Source: an uncultured Pseudomonadota bacterium (GTDB lineage Bacteria > Pseudomonadota > Gammaproteobacteria > Ga0077536). Taken from it: a stretch of 64,000 bases of DNA. Positions 62,748 to 64,000 of this stretch are shown here, one piece after another (the stretch's first letter is position 1; every line of letters begins with the position of its first letter). Made by a program: the position numbers and the translations under genes. The notes under the pieces were generated by a model, which saw only the letters and a program-made list of their open reading frames with translations, had not been told where the DNA came from and did not search any database. Location of the stretch: assembly GCA_903825645.1 (NCBI GenBank), contig CAIKBL010000013.1, positions 1 to 64,000 on the forward strand, in the 5' to 3' direction.

Positions 62748-63905
62748 ATGAATATTGAAAATGGACTCATCGAAGGCGCACGGGCTCTGCAGCCAACGCT
62801 TCGTCAGGCTTCAGCTCAGATTGAGCATACACGTCGTTTAGGCGACGACGTCTTCGCCGCGCTCTATGAGAGCAAGGCTTTCAATCTACAGTTGTCTTCA
62901 GTCTACGGGGGCGGCGGTGCGGATCCTCTTATGCACTTGGAGGTTATCGAGACCCTTTCCGCCGCCGACGCCTCCAGTGGTTGGTGCGCCATGGTCGGAT
63001 CCGAGTCAAGCGGTTGCATCAATGCGTTCCTTGAACCTGCGGTAGTACGTGAAATGTTGGTAGATATCCCGAGCGCCGTGGCCGCGCTGACTGTGGTGGG
63101 TAGCGGGCAAGCGCTCGAGTCTCCAGAGGGCTTTTCCGTGTCAGGGCACTGGCGCTTCGCCAGTGGCTGTCGCCACGCGCGTTGGCTCGGCGGACTCTGC
63201 ACGGTTCATGATAAAGCAGGCCCTCGGCAGCACGATAACGGCAAGCCCATCATGCGCATGATCTTTGTGCCGGTTGAACAAGCGACTTTGATCGACACCT
63301 GGCACGTGAGTGGCTTGCGAGGCACGGCGAGCGATGACTTCAAGCTGGATGGAGTATTTGTCCCCACGCGCCGCACCTTTGATCTATTCGGACCTCGCAG
63401 AGATCCCGCCCCGGTGTGGCGGTTGCCGGTCAGCTTGAGGTTCGCTATGAGCAAAGCGGCCGCGACGCTCGGTATTGCAAGGGGGGCTATGGATGCCGTG
63501 ATGCCGTTGCTCACGCGCCCGTCATTTGCGTCCACCGGTCTAGCTCGTGAAGAGCCACGAGTGCAGCTTCGATTCGCCGAAGCGCAAGCCGCGATCGAGG
63601 GAGGAAGAGCCTATCTATACCAGAGTGTCGCGCGGGTATGGGCGCTTGTCCAAGGCGGTGACTCCCTCAGTATTGAGGCGGTCGCTGGCGTACGACTTGC
63701 GATTGTATTCGCGGCACGGCAGGCGCAGATCGCCATGAATCTTGTGCAGGAATTGGGTGGGACGGCCGGTGTTCTCGAACCGATGCTAGATCGTGCGGTG
63801 CGTGATTTGAACGTGGCTCGGCATCACCTCCAACTTCAACCACATGTGATGGAGGATGCCGGACGGGTACTTCTTGGCATGCTTCCCCGGAATCCATTTT
63901 TTTGA
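62748..63905 (+). CDS. acyl-CoA dehydrogenase-fold flavin oxygenase, HsaA/DszC-like
   Basis: The 385-residue protein has the acyl-CoA dehydrogenase fold but the markers of group D flavin monooxygenases: SSVYGGGGADPLMHLEVIE, ASSGWCAMV, SVSGHWRFASGCRHARWL and GLRGTASDDFKLDGVFVP. It lacks the C-terminal YEGT glutamate. Relatives hydroxylate phenols (HsaA of steroid ring catabolism) or oxidise sulfur (DszC) with reduced flavin from a separate reductase. The preceding MDR gene is not an obvious flavin reductase. Substrate unknown. Confidence 0.83.
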   Translation: MNIENGLIEGARALQPTLRQASAQIEHTRRLGDDVFAALYESKAFNLQLSSVYGGGGADPLMHLEVIETLSAADASSGWCAMVGSESSGCINAFLEPAVVREMLVDIPSAVAALTVVGSGQALESPEGFSVSGHWRFASGCRHARWLGGLCTVHDKAGPRQHDNGKPIMRMIFVPVEQATLIDTWHVSGLRGTASDDFKLDGVFVPTRRTFDLFGPRRDPAPVWRLPVSLRFAMSKAAATLGIARGAMDAVMPLLTRPSFASTGLAREEPRVQLRFAEAQAAIEGGRAYLYQSVARVWALVQGGDSLSIEAVAGVRLAIVFAARQAQIAMNLVQELGGTAGVLEPMLDRAVRDLNVARHHLQLQPHVMEDAGRVLLGMLPRNPFF

Positions 63906-63913
63906 AAAAATGG
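63894..63913. terminator. perfect AT-rich hairpin over the last stop codon
   Basis: Arms CCATTTTTT (63894-63902) and AAAAAATGG (63905-63913) flank TG and overlap the stop codon of the HsaA-like gene. It could act as a terminator. The remaining 87 bases of the window show no gene. Confidence 0.5.
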
Positions 63914-64000
63914 CGACGCGCCACAGATCTTCGATAGCGGCGTGCCGCTTCACTGAGGCGACCCTTTATAAGTCTAGTGCTGCGCGGACTTTGTCGCCGT

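Noticed and set aside
1-64000. CRISPR arrays, tRNA, rRNA or IS elements
   Set aside because: No regularly spaced repeats, cloverleaf or transposase motif was seen on reading both strands; a tRNAscan or ISfinder run was not possible.

Overview
The window reads as a piece of a gammaproteobacterial chromosome of moderately high GC. The uvrA / MFS transporter / ssb arrangement, Lon, pyruvate kinase and PBP7 are bacterial housekeeping genes, and the two-membrane lifestyle is shown by a DUF1302 outer-membrane barrel, a lipoprotein and several exported proteins. The accessory content is dominated by acyl-CoA metabolism (four acyl-CoA dehydrogenase-type flavoproteins, two CaiB/BaiF CoA-transferases, three enoyl-CoA hydratase-fold proteins, five short-chain dehydrogenases, three luciferase-like flavin oxidoreductases, a CoA ligase, a thiolase) plus a soluble di-iron monooxygenase. 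This points to a degrader of hydrophobic, alicyclic or hydrocarbon-type substrates. I cannot name the species.

Layout. 1-242: 3' end of a class C-like group II intron. 503-13645: receiver-kinase fusion, lon, an LplT-like transporter, pyk, ssb, MFS, uvrA, a membrane protein and a PfkB kinase. 13707-19407: a luciferase-like oxidoreductase, an acyl-CoA dehydrogenase and a set resembling the cyclohexanecarboxylate genes badH, badI and badK. 19514-22711: an HPr-kinase-related (HPr-rel-A) cluster made of a nucleotidyltransferase, a Tat-exported protein, a PqqD-like protein and an HprK-like kinase; a textbook sigma-54 promoter and a TyrR-type box lie in front of the exported protein. 22728-32472: a ten-gene minus-strand run of CoA-ester and oxidoreductase genes. 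32838-37416: a four-gene envelope operon (DUF1302, DUF1329, lipoprotein, secreted protein). 37696-45457: flavin oxidoreductases, an amidohydrolase, an SDR and a NitT/TauT-type ABC importer. 45459-46873: two decayed genes (DUF3574 and a sulfotransferase) broken only by in-frame stop codons. 46888-52871: an HD-domain protein, a thiolase and a complete four-gene di-iron monooxygenase operon. 53060-58266: a core MetE, PBP7 and a CoA-transferase / 3-mercaptopropionate-dioxygenase-like / acyl-CoA dehydrogenase operon. 58340-63905: a small Cys-rich secreted protein, a glutathionyl-hydroquinone reductase-like protein coupled to an inward-rectifier K+ channel with an altered filter, a periplasmic peroxiredoxin whose peroxidatic Cys codon is UGA (probable selenoprotein), an MDR oxidoreductase and an HsaA-like flavoprotein.

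The strongest leads are the HPr-rel-A cluster with its sigma-54 control region, the UGA-containing peroxiredoxin, the di-iron monooxygenase operon, the possible sulfur-compound operon at 55.2-58.3 kb and the T-V-S-F-G potassium-channel filter. All assignments are from reading the sequence and translations; no database search was run.
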